NCBI GenBank assembly: GCA_021768245.1
Contig: JAETNO010000016.1
Coordinates: 5,416-69,415, forward strand
Direction: 5' to 3'
Source: Bacteroidaceae bacterium
GTDB lineage: Bacteria > Bacteroidota > Bacteroidia > Bacteroidales > Muribaculaceae
DNA: 64,000 bases
Part shown: positions 36,773 through 45,411 of the stretch, piece by piece
Numbering within the stretch: position 1 is the stretch's first letter
Layout of the letters: the number at the start of each line of letters is the position of its first letter
Program-made: the position numbers and the translations under genes
Notes under the pieces: model-generated
Told to the model about the DNA's origin: nothing
The model's database searches: none
What the model saw: the letters and a program-made list of their open reading frames with translations, nothing else

Positions 36773-37795
36773 TTAGCGCTGTACGCGACCATTGGCGTTA
36801 CCGCCAGCAAGAGACTTGACCTCATCAACTGAAACGAGGTTGAAGTCACCGGGGATTGTATGTTTGAGAGCCGATGCAGCAACAGCAAATTCAAGAGCAT
36901 CACCCTGATTAGGCATAGTGAGAAGGCCATGGATGATACCGCCAGAGAAAGAGTCACCACCACCTACGCGGTCAATGATAGGATTGATATCGTAGCGTTT
37001 AGACTCATAGAACTCTTCACCGTTATAAATCATCGCTTTCCAGCCATTATGAGTAGCTGAGAATGATTCACGGAGAGTAGAAATCACATATTTGAAGCCA
37101 AACTCCTTTGCCATAGCCTTGAAGATACCCTTGTAGCCTTCTGCGTTTGTCTCACCACCCTCAACATCAGCGTCGGGTTTGAAACCGAGACAGAGTTCGG
37201 CATCTTCTTCATTGCCGATGCAAACGTCAACGTACTGCATGAGCGGACGCATGATTGACTGAGCCTTTTCCTTTGTCCACAGTTTCTTACGGAAGTTGAG
37301 GTCTACGGAAACGGTGACACCATGGCGTTTTGCAGCCTCGCAGGCAAGACGGGTAAGTTCGGCAGCCTTATCGCTGATTGCAGGAGTGATACCGCTCCAG
37401 TGGAACCAGTCGGCACCTTCCATGATTGCATCGAAGTCGAAATCTTCGGGATCGGCCTCGGCAATGGCTGAATTAGCACGGTCATAGATAACCTTTGAAG
37501 GGCGCATGGAAGCACCGGTCTCACAATAATATATACCTACACGGTCTCCACCGCGGGCGATATGGTCGGTGTGGACACCATAACGACGAAGCGCGTTGAC
37601 AGCGGCCTGACCGATTTCATGCTTGGGGAGTTTTGACACAAAATAAGCGTCATGACCATAGTTGGCGCAGCTCACAGCGACGTTTGCCTCGCCACCACCC
37701 CAGATTACGTCAAAGTTATCTACTTGCACAAAGCGATAGTTCCCTGCGGGAGAAAGGCGGAGCATAATCTCGCCTAATGTAACGACTTTACTCAT
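36773..37795 (-). CDS. kdgK: 2-keto-3-deoxygluconate kinase (PfkB family)
   Basis: Sugar kinase that phosphorylates 2-keto-3-deoxygluconate to KDPG in the uronate pathway. The PfkB fold is visible: N-terminal GGGEANVAVSCANYG near 33, the Mg-ATP and catalytic Asp block IIDRVGGGDSFSGGIIHGLL near 285, and the FHWSGITPAIS segment typical of KdgK. Length 340 is normal. It is the last gene of an operon with kduD and kduI, which supports KDG as substrate over other sugars. It begins 77 nt after the GltD-like gene, and a strong terminator follows. Confidence 0.92.
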   Translation of the reverse strand: MSKVVTLGEIMLRLSPAGNYRFVQVDNFDVIWGGGEANVAVSCANYGHDAYFVSKLPKHEIGQAAVNALRRYGVHTDHIARGGDRVGIYYCETGASMRPSKVIYDRANSAIAEADPEDFDFDAIMEGADWFHWSGITPAISDKAAELTRLACEAAKRHGVTVSVDLNFRKKLWTKEKAQSIMRPLMQYVDVCIGNEEDAELCLGFKPDADVEGGETNAEGYKGIFKAMAKEFGFKYVISTLRESFSATHNGWKAMIYNGEEFYESKRYDINPIIDRVGGGDSFSGGIIHGLLTMPNQGDALEFAVAASALKHTIPGDFNLVSVDEVKSLAGGNANGRVQR

Positions 37796-37872
37796 GGTTA
37801 AAAAAATATAGGTAAATCTGATTGTTTAACAGTCTTCTTATTGATGGTGAAGATTTTATATTATGATGAATT

Positions 37873-39219
37873 TTATTGATTATGAATGGAGATTTCGTCA
37901 GCATCAAGCTTTTCCATCAATCGTTTAGCATCTACATACTGAATCATGCCCTCTGCGACCCGTTTGGCATCCTGCATAGCATGGACTACCGTAGCGGGAC
38001 GGTTAGTGACATCTCCTCCGGCAAAAACTCCCCGGCGGGTGGTCATGCCATATGGAGCCTCTCGTGTCAGTACATAGCCCTTGCTATCGACATCGATACC
38101 TTTGGTCGTGGATACGATACGTGAGGCCGGTGCACTACCGACCGCCATAATCACCCTGTCGACCTCCATCTTCGAACGGGAACCTTCGGTATCTACAGTG
38201 ATACTTCGCAAGCGATTGTCAGTCCCGCCTTCAATCTCGACGACAGAGGATTTCCACATGAATTTGACACCTTCCGCCACAGCCTCGTCATACTCGGCAC
38301 GGAGAGCACTCATCTCATTGACAGTACGGTGATATATGACTGTGACCTCACTCGAGCCCATGCGCAATGCTGTGCGCGCGGCATCAATCGCAGTATTTCC
38401 GCAACCTATGACAGCCACCTTGTCTCCATTGCCGACAATCACTTCCTTACGGTCAATCAAACCGGACTGATAAAGGCTGACACGGCGCAGGAACCATATG
38501 GCCTGTCGGACTCCAGGATGTTCAATCCCCGGAATAGGCAGTTTCTTCGGCTTGCCGGTACCGGTACCCATGAAGATAGCATCAAAACCGCGATTGAACA
38601 AATCATCTATAGTAAAGTCCCGTCCGGCTGTCGTGAGGAGATGGAATGTCACTCCGAGATTTTGAATCTTTTTAATCTCACGACGAACAACCTCCTTCGG
38701 CAGACGATATTCAGGAATACCGAACATCAACACACCTCCAGGCTCAGATTCCATTTCAAAAATCTCTACTTTGAAACCTTTGCGTGCAAGGTCACCGGCA
38801 ATCGTAAGTCCGGCGGGGCCACTGCCAATCACTGCAATCAAACCTCGCTTCTGCTCAGGGATGGCTTCATGACTGAGGTCTGCCTCACAATCGAAATCCG
38901 CTACAAAACGCTCAAGCTTACCGATGTTAATATGCTTTCCCGCTTTATTGAGCACACAACTGCCCTCACACTGCCGTTCGTGGCCACAGACACGACCACA
39001 AACCGCAGGGAGATTGCTGCGCGCGTTGATAATCGACATTGCATTGCCAAAGTTTCCCTTGGCAAGCTCGCCAATCCATTCAGGGATGTCGTTACTTATC
39101 GGACAGCCCTTCTTGCATGACGGCACTTTGCAATGAAGACATCTCTGAGCCTCGCGGACCGCTTCGGGAAGAGTATAATTCTCGGATACTTCCTTAAATT
39201 CGTTCATCCGTGGAGACAA
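37873..39219 (-). CDS. GltD-like NAD(P)H-dependent flavoprotein (glutamate synthase small-chain family)
   Basis: Cytoplasmic flavoprotein, 448 residues, of the GltD/NfnB family. The N-terminal Fer4_20 domain holds cysteines for two Fe-S clusters (CLHCKVPSCKKGC at 28-40 and CGRVCGHERQCEGSC near 74-88). The FAD site is VIGSGPAGLTIAG near 131, a second NAD(P) site is VIGCGNTAIDAA near 273, and the terminal GGDVTNRPATVVHA is typical. No glutamate synthase large chain is nearby; family members also serve as transhydrogenase or sulfide dehydrogenase subunits. Its place between kduI and kdgK, 7 nt from kduI, suggests it may balance NAD(P)H from the uronate pathway, which is inference. The 5 residues before MNEFKEV may be extra. 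Confidence 0.87.
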   Translation of the reverse strand: MSPRMNEFKEVSENYTLPEAVREAQRCLHCKVPSCKKGCPISNDIPEWIGELAKGNFGNAMSIINARSNLPAVCGRVCGHERQCEGSCVLNKAGKHINIGKLERFVADFDCEADLSHEAIPEQKRGLIAVIGSGPAGLTIAGDLARKGFKVEIFEMESEPGGVLMFGIPEYRLPKEVVRREIKKIQNLGVTFHLLTTAGRDFTIDDLFNRGFDAIFMGTGTGKPKKLPIPGIEHPGVRQAIWFLRRVSLYQSGLIDRKEVIVGNGDKVAVIGCGNTAIDAARTALRMGSSEVTVIYHRTVNEMSALRAEYDEAVAEGVKFMWKSSVVEIEGGTDNRLRSITVDTEGSRSKMEVDRVIMAVGSAPASRIVSTTKGIDVDSKGYVLTREAPYGMTTRRGVFAGGDVTNRPATVVHAMQDAKRVAEGMIQYVDAKRLMEKLDADEISIHNQ

Positions 39220-39226
39220 TTATCAA

Positions 39227-40147
39227 TTATTCCATATCGAGATATGTCACCTTGTCCATGTCGCCATAGTCAAGGTTTTCGCCACCCATGCCCCAGATGA
39301 ACATGTAGTTGGAAGTTCCTGCCGCAGCATGAACCGACCATTCGGGCGACATCACAGCCTGCTCATTGTGAAGCCATATGAGGCGGTTTTCCTGAGGTTC
39401 ACCCATAATGTGACAGATTGCATTTCCTTCAGGAACATTAAAATAGAAATAAGCTTCCACGCGACGGTCATGTGTATGAGCGGGCATCGTGTTCCAAACG
39501 CTACCGGGCTTAAGCTCGGTAAGGCCCATCTGAAGCTGGCATGGACCCTCTTCAAGCACATTGCCAACAATAAGCTGGTTGATTACGCGGTCGTTGCTCT
39601 CCTCCAGTGAACCGGCCTTAATGCAGTTGGCCTTGATAGAGCCCTTACGGCCATCGATTGTGATAAGCTGAGTCTTATATTCCTTATGAGCTGGAGTGGA
39701 GTTGAGATAGAACTTCGCAGGATTTGAAGCGTCTTTGCTGCGGAAGCTGACGTTCTTCTTGCCACGGCCTACATAGAGCGCGTCCTTGAAGTGAAGTTCA
39801 TATTCCTTGCCGTCGACAGTTACAATGCCGTCGCCACCTATATTGATTACACCGAGTTCACGACGCTGGAGGAAATATTCCGCCTTCAAAGGATCTATTG
39901 TTTCCAAAACGACCTCCTTGGTCACAGGCACAGTGCCACCATAGATAATGCGGTCGTACATTGAATATGTAAGATTGACCTTATCCTGCTCCATCACTTT
40001 GGGCATCATGAAATGGGAGCGTAGCTGTTTGGTGTCATAGTGCTTCACATCGTCGGGATGGCATGCACGGAGAATCGTATAGTCAGTCTGAGCCATAGCT
40101 GTGATTGAGGCTAATGCAAGAGAAACGGTAATAAATATTTTTTTCAT
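39227..40147 (-). CDS. kduI: 5-keto-4-deoxyuronate isomerase with a signal peptide
   Basis: Isomerase of 5-keto-4-deoxyuronate (DKI) to 2,5-diketo-3-deoxygluconate. The body (about 22-306) matches KduI along the whole length: HYDTKQLRSHF, DRIIYGGTVPVT, RRELGVINIGG, KDALYVGRGKK, TPAH, and WNTMPAHTHDRRVEAYFYFN. Zinc ligands correspond to H224, H226, E231 and H273. Unlike the E. coli enzyme (278 residues, cytoplasmic), the chain begins with MKKIFITVSLALASITAMAQ, a textbook signal peptide with cleavage after AMA or AQ. The predicted site is therefore the periplasm. The gene starts 24 nt after the permease gene and lies 7 nt before the GltD-like gene. Confidence 0.92.
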   Translation of the reverse strand: MKKIFITVSLALASITAMAQTDYTILRACHPDDVKHYDTKQLRSHFMMPKVMEQDKVNLTYSMYDRIIYGGTVPVTKEVVLETIDPLKAEYFLQRRELGVINIGGDGIVTVDGKEYELHFKDALYVGRGKKNVSFRSKDASNPAKFYLNSTPAHKEYKTQLITIDGRKGSIKANCIKAGSLEESNDRVINQLIVGNVLEEGPCQLQMGLTELKPGSVWNTMPAHTHDRRVEAYFYFNVPEGNAICHIMGEPQENRLIWLHNEQAVMSPEWSVHAAAGTSNYMFIWGMGGENLDYGDMDKVTYLDME

Positions 40148-40171
40148 TTTATGTGTGATATAGTTCGGGAT

Positions 40172-41560
40172 TTAATTATTGACACTGTCTACCTTACCAA
40201 TACGGCGACGGTTCCATACGACAAGGCCAAGGGTAAGTACGGTAAGAAGACCGGCACCTACAAACTTAAGATTGTGGACACACTGGAAAATAACCCATGA
40301 GAAGGGGCTGCCGGCGAAGTCAAGACTACCTGCCGAGAAACCTTCCGGGATAGCCACCGCAGCATCATGAGTATTGACATATACATCATGGGCGGCAAGC
40401 GTGAAATACGGAGAGAGATATGTCACCATATAAAGTGCCAAAACAATGACTACAAGACCGACAATAAAGGTCTTGACAACATTGCCCTTGGTATATGGAA
40501 GTACAAGGGGGAACACGTAGAACATTCCGGCAAGTGAAGCCAACGGAAGGAACTGATTGCCCGGAAGAGCCACCGCCAACAGAAGAGTCACTGGGATGAG
40601 GAGAAGCGACACGACAAGAGTAGTGGGATGGCCTATGACAAGCGCGGGACTCATACCGATAGAGAGACCTTTCGCCCCCTTGAATTTACGGGCGATAAGT
40701 TCACGCGTCTGGTCGGAAATTGGTTTCAAGCCTTCGATGAAAAGAACTGTGACACGGGGGATAAGTTCCATCACCGCGCCCATCTTTATGCCGAGGCCAA
40801 GGATGTATGGAATCTGCTCCACAAGCTGGGCTCCTGTAGTGCAAGTGAGACAACCAATCACCACTCCGACAATCACACCGAGAAAAAGCGGCTCTCCGAG
40901 AATACCGAATTTCTTTTTCATGCCTTCGGCATCAATCTCAAGCTTCGACATGAATGGAATCTTGTCGAGACCCTTATTGATAGCCCACGCGAAAGGGACG
41001 AATCCGGCACAGAATGGCTGCGGGATAGAGATTCCTTCCATATCCTTATAGAATTTCTGGAATTTTGGAGCAGTTATATCCGCAATCACAAGAGTGATTA
41101 TATAGCATATCACCGCTGCAAAGAAGCCCCATAGGAGTGAATGAGTGGCAAAATACACAACAGCCCCGATAAAGGCGAAGTGCCAATAGTTCCAAAGGTC
41201 GATATTGACCGTACGGGTTCCCTTGACGAGGAGGAGCAACAGATTGACACCGAGGCACACAGGGATGATAAAAGCTCCTACAGCAGTATTGTAGGCAACA
41301 GCGGCCGCTGCCGGCCAGCCCATGTCAAAGACCTGAAGCTGAAGATCGTAGATTTCGACGACCCCGTTAAGCGCGGGGCCAAGACTCGAAGTAAGAAGGG
41401 CGGTAATTACTGAAAGCCCAATAAAACCCACACCGACTTTAAGGCCACACATCAGCGACTTGCCAAACTTGATGCCGATACACAATCCAAGAATCGTGAA
41501 AATAATAGGCATCATCACAGCCGCACCGAGACCGATAATATAAGAGAATACTTGTTCCAT
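40172..41560 (-). CDS. GatC-type PTS EIIC permease, orphan
   Basis: Membrane permease of 462 residues with about ten or eleven helices, resembling the galactitol-type EIIC (GatC/SgcC) of the phosphotransferase system. Family features include FGKSLMCGLKVGVGFIGL near 33, MGWPAAAAVAYNTAVGAF near 80, and GAVMELIPRVTVLFIEGLKPIS near 258-280, followed by GHPTTL. No EIIA, EIIB, HPr or EI gene is present in the window, and Bacteroidales generally lack a sugar PTS. It sits between kduD and kduI, so I infer that it moves an unsaturated or keto-uronate (or related sugar acid) across the inner membrane without phosphorylation. Confidence 0.88.
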   Translation of the reverse strand: MEQVFSYIIGLGAAVMMPIIFTILGLCIGIKFGKSLMCGLKVGVGFIGLSVITALLTSSLGPALNGVVEIYDLQLQVFDMGWPAAAAVAYNTAVGAFIIPVCLGVNLLLLLVKGTRTVNIDLWNYWHFAFIGAVVYFATHSLLWGFFAAVICYIITLVIADITAPKFQKFYKDMEGISIPQPFCAGFVPFAWAINKGLDKIPFMSKLEIDAEGMKKKFGILGEPLFLGVIVGVVIGCLTCTTGAQLVEQIPYILGLGIKMGAVMELIPRVTVLFIEGLKPISDQTRELIARKFKGAKGLSIGMSPALVIGHPTTLVVSLLLIPVTLLLAVALPGNQFLPLASLAGMFYVFPLVLPYTKGNVVKTFIVGLVVIVLALYMVTYLSPYFTLAAHDVYVNTHDAAVAIPEGFSAGSLDFAGSPFSWVIFQCVHNLKFVGAGLLTVLTLGLVVWNRRRIGKVDSVNN

Positions 41561-41662
41561 TAAACTATGCTATGAAATGCGATAGGGAGAGGGGATAATA
41601 ATATTGAAGCCGGGAGAGCTATCCTTTGTCAGGACGCCCTTCCGGCAAAAATGATTCTTAAG

Positions 41663-42457
41663 TTATTTAGGCTGCTTGCCGATATAAGCGAGAATACCGC
41701 CGTCGACATAAAGCACATGGCCGTTCACGAAGTCGCTCGCATCCGATGCAAGGAAAACGGCAGGCCCCATAAGGTCTTCGGGTGTTCCCCAACGGGCAGC
41801 AGGGGTCTTCGAAATAATGAACTGGTCGAAGGGATGGCGGGAGCCGTCAGGCTGAATCTCACGCAGAGGAGCGGTCTGGTCGGTAGCTATATAACCCGGG
41901 CCAATGCCATTACACTGGATGTTATGTTCGCCATATTCCGAGCAGATATTTCGGGTAAGCATCTTCAAGCCACCCTTGGCTGCCGCATAAGCCGAAACGG
42001 TCTCGCGACCAAGCTCGCTCATCATAGAGCAGATGTTTATAATCTTACCGTGACCTTTCTTAATCATGCCAGGAATCACGGCTTTAGCACAGATATATGG
42101 AGCGACAAGGTCAACGTCGACCACACGACGGAAGTCATTGACATCCATCTCTTCCATAGGAATTCGCTTGATAATACCGGCGTTGTTCACAAGTATGTCA
42201 ATCGTTCCGACAGTTGCTTCGATATCGGCAACCATAGCCTTCACAGCTTCTTCATCGGTAACATCACAAAGATAGCCCTTAGCGTCGATTCCAAGCTCCT
42301 TATATGCCTTAAGACCGCGGTCAACAGTTTCCTGACGCGAGCAGTTAAACACAATTTTGGCACCTGCTTCAGCAAAAGCCTGGGCTATAGCAAGTCCTAT
42401 TCCATAGGCGGCACCGGTCACGAGTGCGACCTTGCCTTCAAGTGAAAAATTAACCAT
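41663..42457 (-). CDS. kduD: 2-dehydro-3-deoxy-D-gluconate 5-dehydrogenase (SDR)
   Basis: Short-chain dehydrogenase that reduces 2,5-diketo-3-deoxygluconate to KDG with NADH. Of its 264 residues, the motifs are TGAAYGIG at 14-21 (cofactor loop), NNAG at 91-94, S144, and the catalytic pair Y157 and K161 (YAAAK). The N-terminal MVNFSLEGKVALVTG and the C-terminal YVDGGILA are typical of KduD. It is the first gene of the operon and is 102 nt upstream of the permease gene. The plus strand carries a long open frame opposite to it, which I regard as a shadow. Confidence 0.93.
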   Translation of the reverse strand: MVNFSLEGKVALVTGAAYGIGLAIAQAFAEAGAKIVFNCSRQETVDRGLKAYKELGIDAKGYLCDVTDEEAVKAMVADIEATVGTIDILVNNAGIIKRIPMEEMDVNDFRRVVDVDLVAPYICAKAVIPGMIKKGHGKIINICSMMSELGRETVSAYAAAKGGLKMLTRNICSEYGEHNIQCNGIGPGYIATDQTAPLREIQPDGSRHPFDQFIISKTPAARWGTPEDLMGPAVFLASDASDFVNGHVLYVDGGILAYIGKQPK

Positions 42458-42524
42458 TTTATGCGTTATTAATTAAGTTTCAGGTATTTATAAATTTAAA
42501 GGTATGAATCCTATAATTCGGTCG

Positions 42525-42556
42525 TAAAATTAGCAATTTTAACACTATCCCCCAAA
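42525..42556 (-). promoter_or_regulatory. Probable promoter of the uronate operon
   Basis: Minus-strand TTTG (complement of 42553-42556), 20-nt spacer, TAATTTTA (complement of 42525-42532), which departs from TAnnTTTG at the last base. The weaker -7 box fits a controlled catabolic operon, but no operator repeat was evident. Confidence 0.5.
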
Positions 42557-42646
42557 TTTCACAACTTAAATCTTGTAAAAATCGCCGTCAAGAAACTTCC
42601 CGGTGACAGCAAGAATAATGCCGAGACCATAAAGCTTATATAAAAA

Positions 42647-42677
42647 TTGTGAATATACACTTTTATGATTATATTTG
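42647..42677 (+). promoter_or_regulatory. Promoter of the fbp gene
   Basis: TTG at 42647-42649, 20-nt spacer, TATATTTG at 42670-42677: a full match to the consensus. The leader to the ATG is about 100 nt. The 326-nt gap 42458-42783 thus holds two divergent promoters and nothing else I could see. Confidence 0.75.
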
Positions 42678-42783
42678 TCAGCGAAAAGGATATTGTCCAG
42701 TATAGGACTTTGGCATCCTCATGCAGACATCATAGCCTGTCATCGCATTAGTAACCATTGAAAAATACAACCTCACAAAAACC

Positions 42784-44802
42784 ATGTCGCCCGTAGAAAA
42801 GAAGGTCAACGCCGCAAATGCGGAAAATGACCGCCGTATACTCGAACTCCTCGCCCAGACGTTCCCCGACATCAGCGCGGCCAGCACTGAAATCATCAAT
42901 CTCGAGGCAATCCTCAATCTGCCCAAAGGGACAGAACATTTTGTAGCAGACCTGCATGGCGAACATGAAGCCTTCCGTCATATTCTAAAAAACGCATCAG
43001 GGAATATAAAGCGCAAAGTAACCGACATCTACGGAACTTCGATGCGTGAGAGCGAGATACGCCAGCTCTGCTCCCTGATATATTATCCCGAGGAAAAGAT
43101 GCAGATTGTAAGAGCTACAGAAGAAAATATGGATGATTTCTACAACATCACTCTTCATCAGCTAATCCGTGTCTGCCAGAACGTATCTTCAAAATACACC
43201 CGTTCGAAAGTCCGCAAGGCCCTACCGAAAGAATTCGCCTATATAATCGAAGAGCTACTGCATGAGTCGGGAGGAGAATATGACAAGCAAGCTTACTTTA
43301 ACCGCATTATCGAAACCATCATTTCGACCGGTCAGGCAGACGCCTTCATCGTAGCGATGTGCAAGGTGATTCAGAAGCTAAGCATCGACCAGCTCCATAT
43401 CCTCGGCGACGTTTATGACAGGGGCCCGGGAGCCCACCTCATAATGGACACACTATGCCACTACGGGAACTGGGACATACAGTGGGGCAACCACGACATA
43501 CTGTGGATGGGTGCGGCAGCCGGCAACCTATGTTGTATAGCCAATGTGGTCAGGGTATCGCTCCGCTATGCGAACCTTGCTACCCTGGAGGATGGCTATG
43601 GTATCAATCTGCTTCCTCTCGCCACAATGGCCATGGAAGAATACGCCGACGATCCCTGCACCGAGTTCATGCCACATATCGACAAGGGACAGACAGAGCA
43701 TCCCGAAAAGACACTCCGTCTGATGGCTCAGATGCATAAAGCCATAGCCGTAATCCAGTTCAAACTTGAAGGGGCTATGGCCATGAAACATCCGGAATGG
43801 GAAATGACCGGGCGTAATCTCCTCCACAAGATTGACTTCAGCAATAAAACAGTCGAAATAGACGGTCACATATATGACATGTGTGACTGTAATTTCCCGA
43901 CAATCGATCTGTCCGATCCTTACAGACTGACTCAGGAAGAAGAGGCCCTGATGGAAAAACTTCACCACTCATTCACTGTAAGCACAGGGCTTAAACGCCA
44001 TATCTCATGCCTTTTCAGCCATGGGTGCATGTATGGGGTTTACAATTCAAATCTACTATTCCACGCTTCAATGCCCCTTAACGCCGACGGATCTTTAAAA
44101 TATGTAGAGGTCAATGGCAATAAATATCGCGGCAAAGAACTCTTTCATCAAATAGGCATGCTCGTACGCTCCGCTTTCAACGATGACACGCCCGCAGCCG
44201 ACAAAGACTATGCCCGCGATTATTACTGGTATCTTTGGTGTGGCCCCGACTCTCCCCTATTCGACAAGAATAAAATGACGACCTTCGAAAGATACTTCAT
44301 CAAGGACCCCGACGCCCGAAAAGAAGAAAAAGGTCATTATTACACGTTGCGCCAGCGCGAGGATATATGCGACATGATTCTCGACGAGTTTAACGTCGAA
44401 GGCTCGCAACGCCACATAATCAACGGGCATGTGCCTGTTCGCACTCAAAAAGGAGAAAGCCCCATAAGGGCCAACGGCAAACTCATGGTGATTGACGGAG
44501 GATTCGCTAAAGCATACCATAAAACCACAGGCATTGCAGGATATACGCTGATATACCACAGCAGCAACTTCGAACTCGTAGAGCACGAACCTTTCACCTC
44601 CGAAGAGGAAGCAATCAGAAACGGGACAGACATCGTGCGCTCAACCAAAATGGTAGAACAGACATCGCAACGCATACGCGTACGAGATACTGACAAGGGA
44701 AAGATACTCCAGAGCCAGATTGATGAACTCGCGGAACTCCTCTACGCTTTCCGCCACGGAATCATCAAGGAACGCACCTCAAACAAAAACACCATAATCT
44801 GA
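42784..44802 (+). CDS. fbp: Fructose-1,6-bisphosphatase, class III
   Basis: Gluconeogenic phosphatase that turns fructose-1,6-bisphosphate into fructose-6-phosphate, 672 residues as in the Firmicutes and Bacteroidetes class III enzymes. It is a metallophosphatase: FVADLHGEHEAF near 57, LGDVYDRGPGAHLIMD near 207, and WGNHDILWMG near 237, with further His near 410 (FSHGCMYG) and 560 (NGHVP). Mn2+ is the expected metal. It has its own promoter; NADAR and ARH genes follow 45 nt downstream and may be read with it. Confidence 0.95.
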   Translation: MSPVEKKVNAANAENDRRILELLAQTFPDISAASTEIINLEAILNLPKGTEHFVADLHGEHEAFRHILKNASGNIKRKVTDIYGTSMRESEIRQLCSLIYYPEEKMQIVRATEENMDDFYNITLHQLIRVCQNVSSKYTRSKVRKALPKEFAYIIEELLHESGGEYDKQAYFNRIIETIISTGQADAFIVAMCKVIQKLSIDQLHILGDVYDRGPGAHLIMDTLCHYGNWDIQWGNHDILWMGAAAGNLCCIANVVRVSLRYANLATLEDGYGINLLPLATMAMEEYADDPCTEFMPHIDKGQTEHPEKTLRLMAQMHKAIAVIQFKLEGAMAMKHPEWEMTGRNLLHKIDFSNKTVEIDGHIYDMCDCNFPTIDLSDPYRLTQEEEALMEKLHHSFTVSTGLKRHISCLFSHGCMYGVYNSNLLFHASMPLNADGSLKYVEVNGNKYRGKELFHQIGMLVRSAFNDDTPAADKDYARDYYWYLWCGPDSPLFDKNKMTTFERYFIKDPDARKEEKGHYYTLRQREDICDMILDEFNVEGSQRHIINGHVPVRTQKGESPIRANGKLMVIDGGFAKAYHKTTGIAGYTLIYHSSNFELVEHEPFTSEEEAIRNGTDIVRSTKMVEQTSQRIRVRDTDKGKILQSQIDELAELLYAFRHGIIKERTSNKNTII

Positions 44803-44847
44803 TATTGCCGTCCGAAAATACCGAACATTGACTCATGCTGAAAATAT

Positions 44848-45411
44848 ATGAAATACAATAAGTCAGATATATGGGAGAACTCCGCCCCCAACAACTTTCT
44901 GTTTTTCTGGAAGCACACTGACGGAGGAGATAAGAGCAATAATACTTGTTTGAGTCAGTGGTACGCCTCCCCTTTTACGGTCAAAGGCATTTACTATAAT
45001 TGTGCCGAGCAATACATGATGGCCGAGAAAGCTCGGATATTTGGCGACGAAGTCACCTGGCAACAGATTATGGAGTCGTATTCCCCACATATTATGAAAA
45101 AACTTGGCCGGCGCGTCAAAAATTTCGACAATGATGTCTGGAGTAAAAGCTGTGTGGAGATTGTCAAGAAAGGCAGCCTGGCCAAATTCACTCAAAACCA
45201 CGAGTTGAAGAAATATCTACTCTCCACAGGCGATAAAATCCTGGTAGAAGCATCCCCGTTTGACACCATATGGGGTATAGGATTGTCGGCTGACGATCCT
45301 CGAGCATGTATGCCTCGGGAATGGCGGGGAGAAAATTTACTCGGTTTCATATTGATGGAGGTACGCGACATACTCCGAAAGCCAGCCGAAGAAGCATCGA
45401 ATGACATATGA
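44848..45411 (+). CDS. NADAR family protein (YbiA-like)
   Basis: A 187-residue cytoplasmic protein of the NADAR fold, named for NAD and ADP-ribose metabolism. Conserved features are visible: FLSQWY-like SQWYASPF near 33, the block YNCAEQYMMAEKARIFGD (about 49-66) with the key Glu and Lys, the SPFDTIWGIGLSADDP stretch (about 137-152) and WRGENLLGFILMEVR near the end. YbiA cleaves N-glycosidic bonds of ribosylated riboflavin intermediates, and other members reverse ADP-ribosylation of guanine in DNA. The stop overlaps the start of the following ADP-ribosylglycohydrolase by 4 nt, so the two products very likely act together. Confidence 0.9.
   Translation: MKYNKSDIWENSAPNNFLFFWKHTDGGDKSNNTCLSQWYASPFTVKGIYYNCAEQYMMAEKARIFGDEVTWQQIMESYSPHIMKKLGRRVKNFDNDVWSKSCVEIVKKGSLAKFTQNHELKKYLLSTGDKILVEASPFDTIWGIGLSADDPRACMPREWRGENLLGFILMEVRDILRKPAEEASNDI

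Noticed and set aside
41651..42445. Long open frame on the plus strand, 264 codons
   Set aside because: It lies exactly opposite kduD, which has all SDR motifs; the frame is a shadow caused by codon bias.
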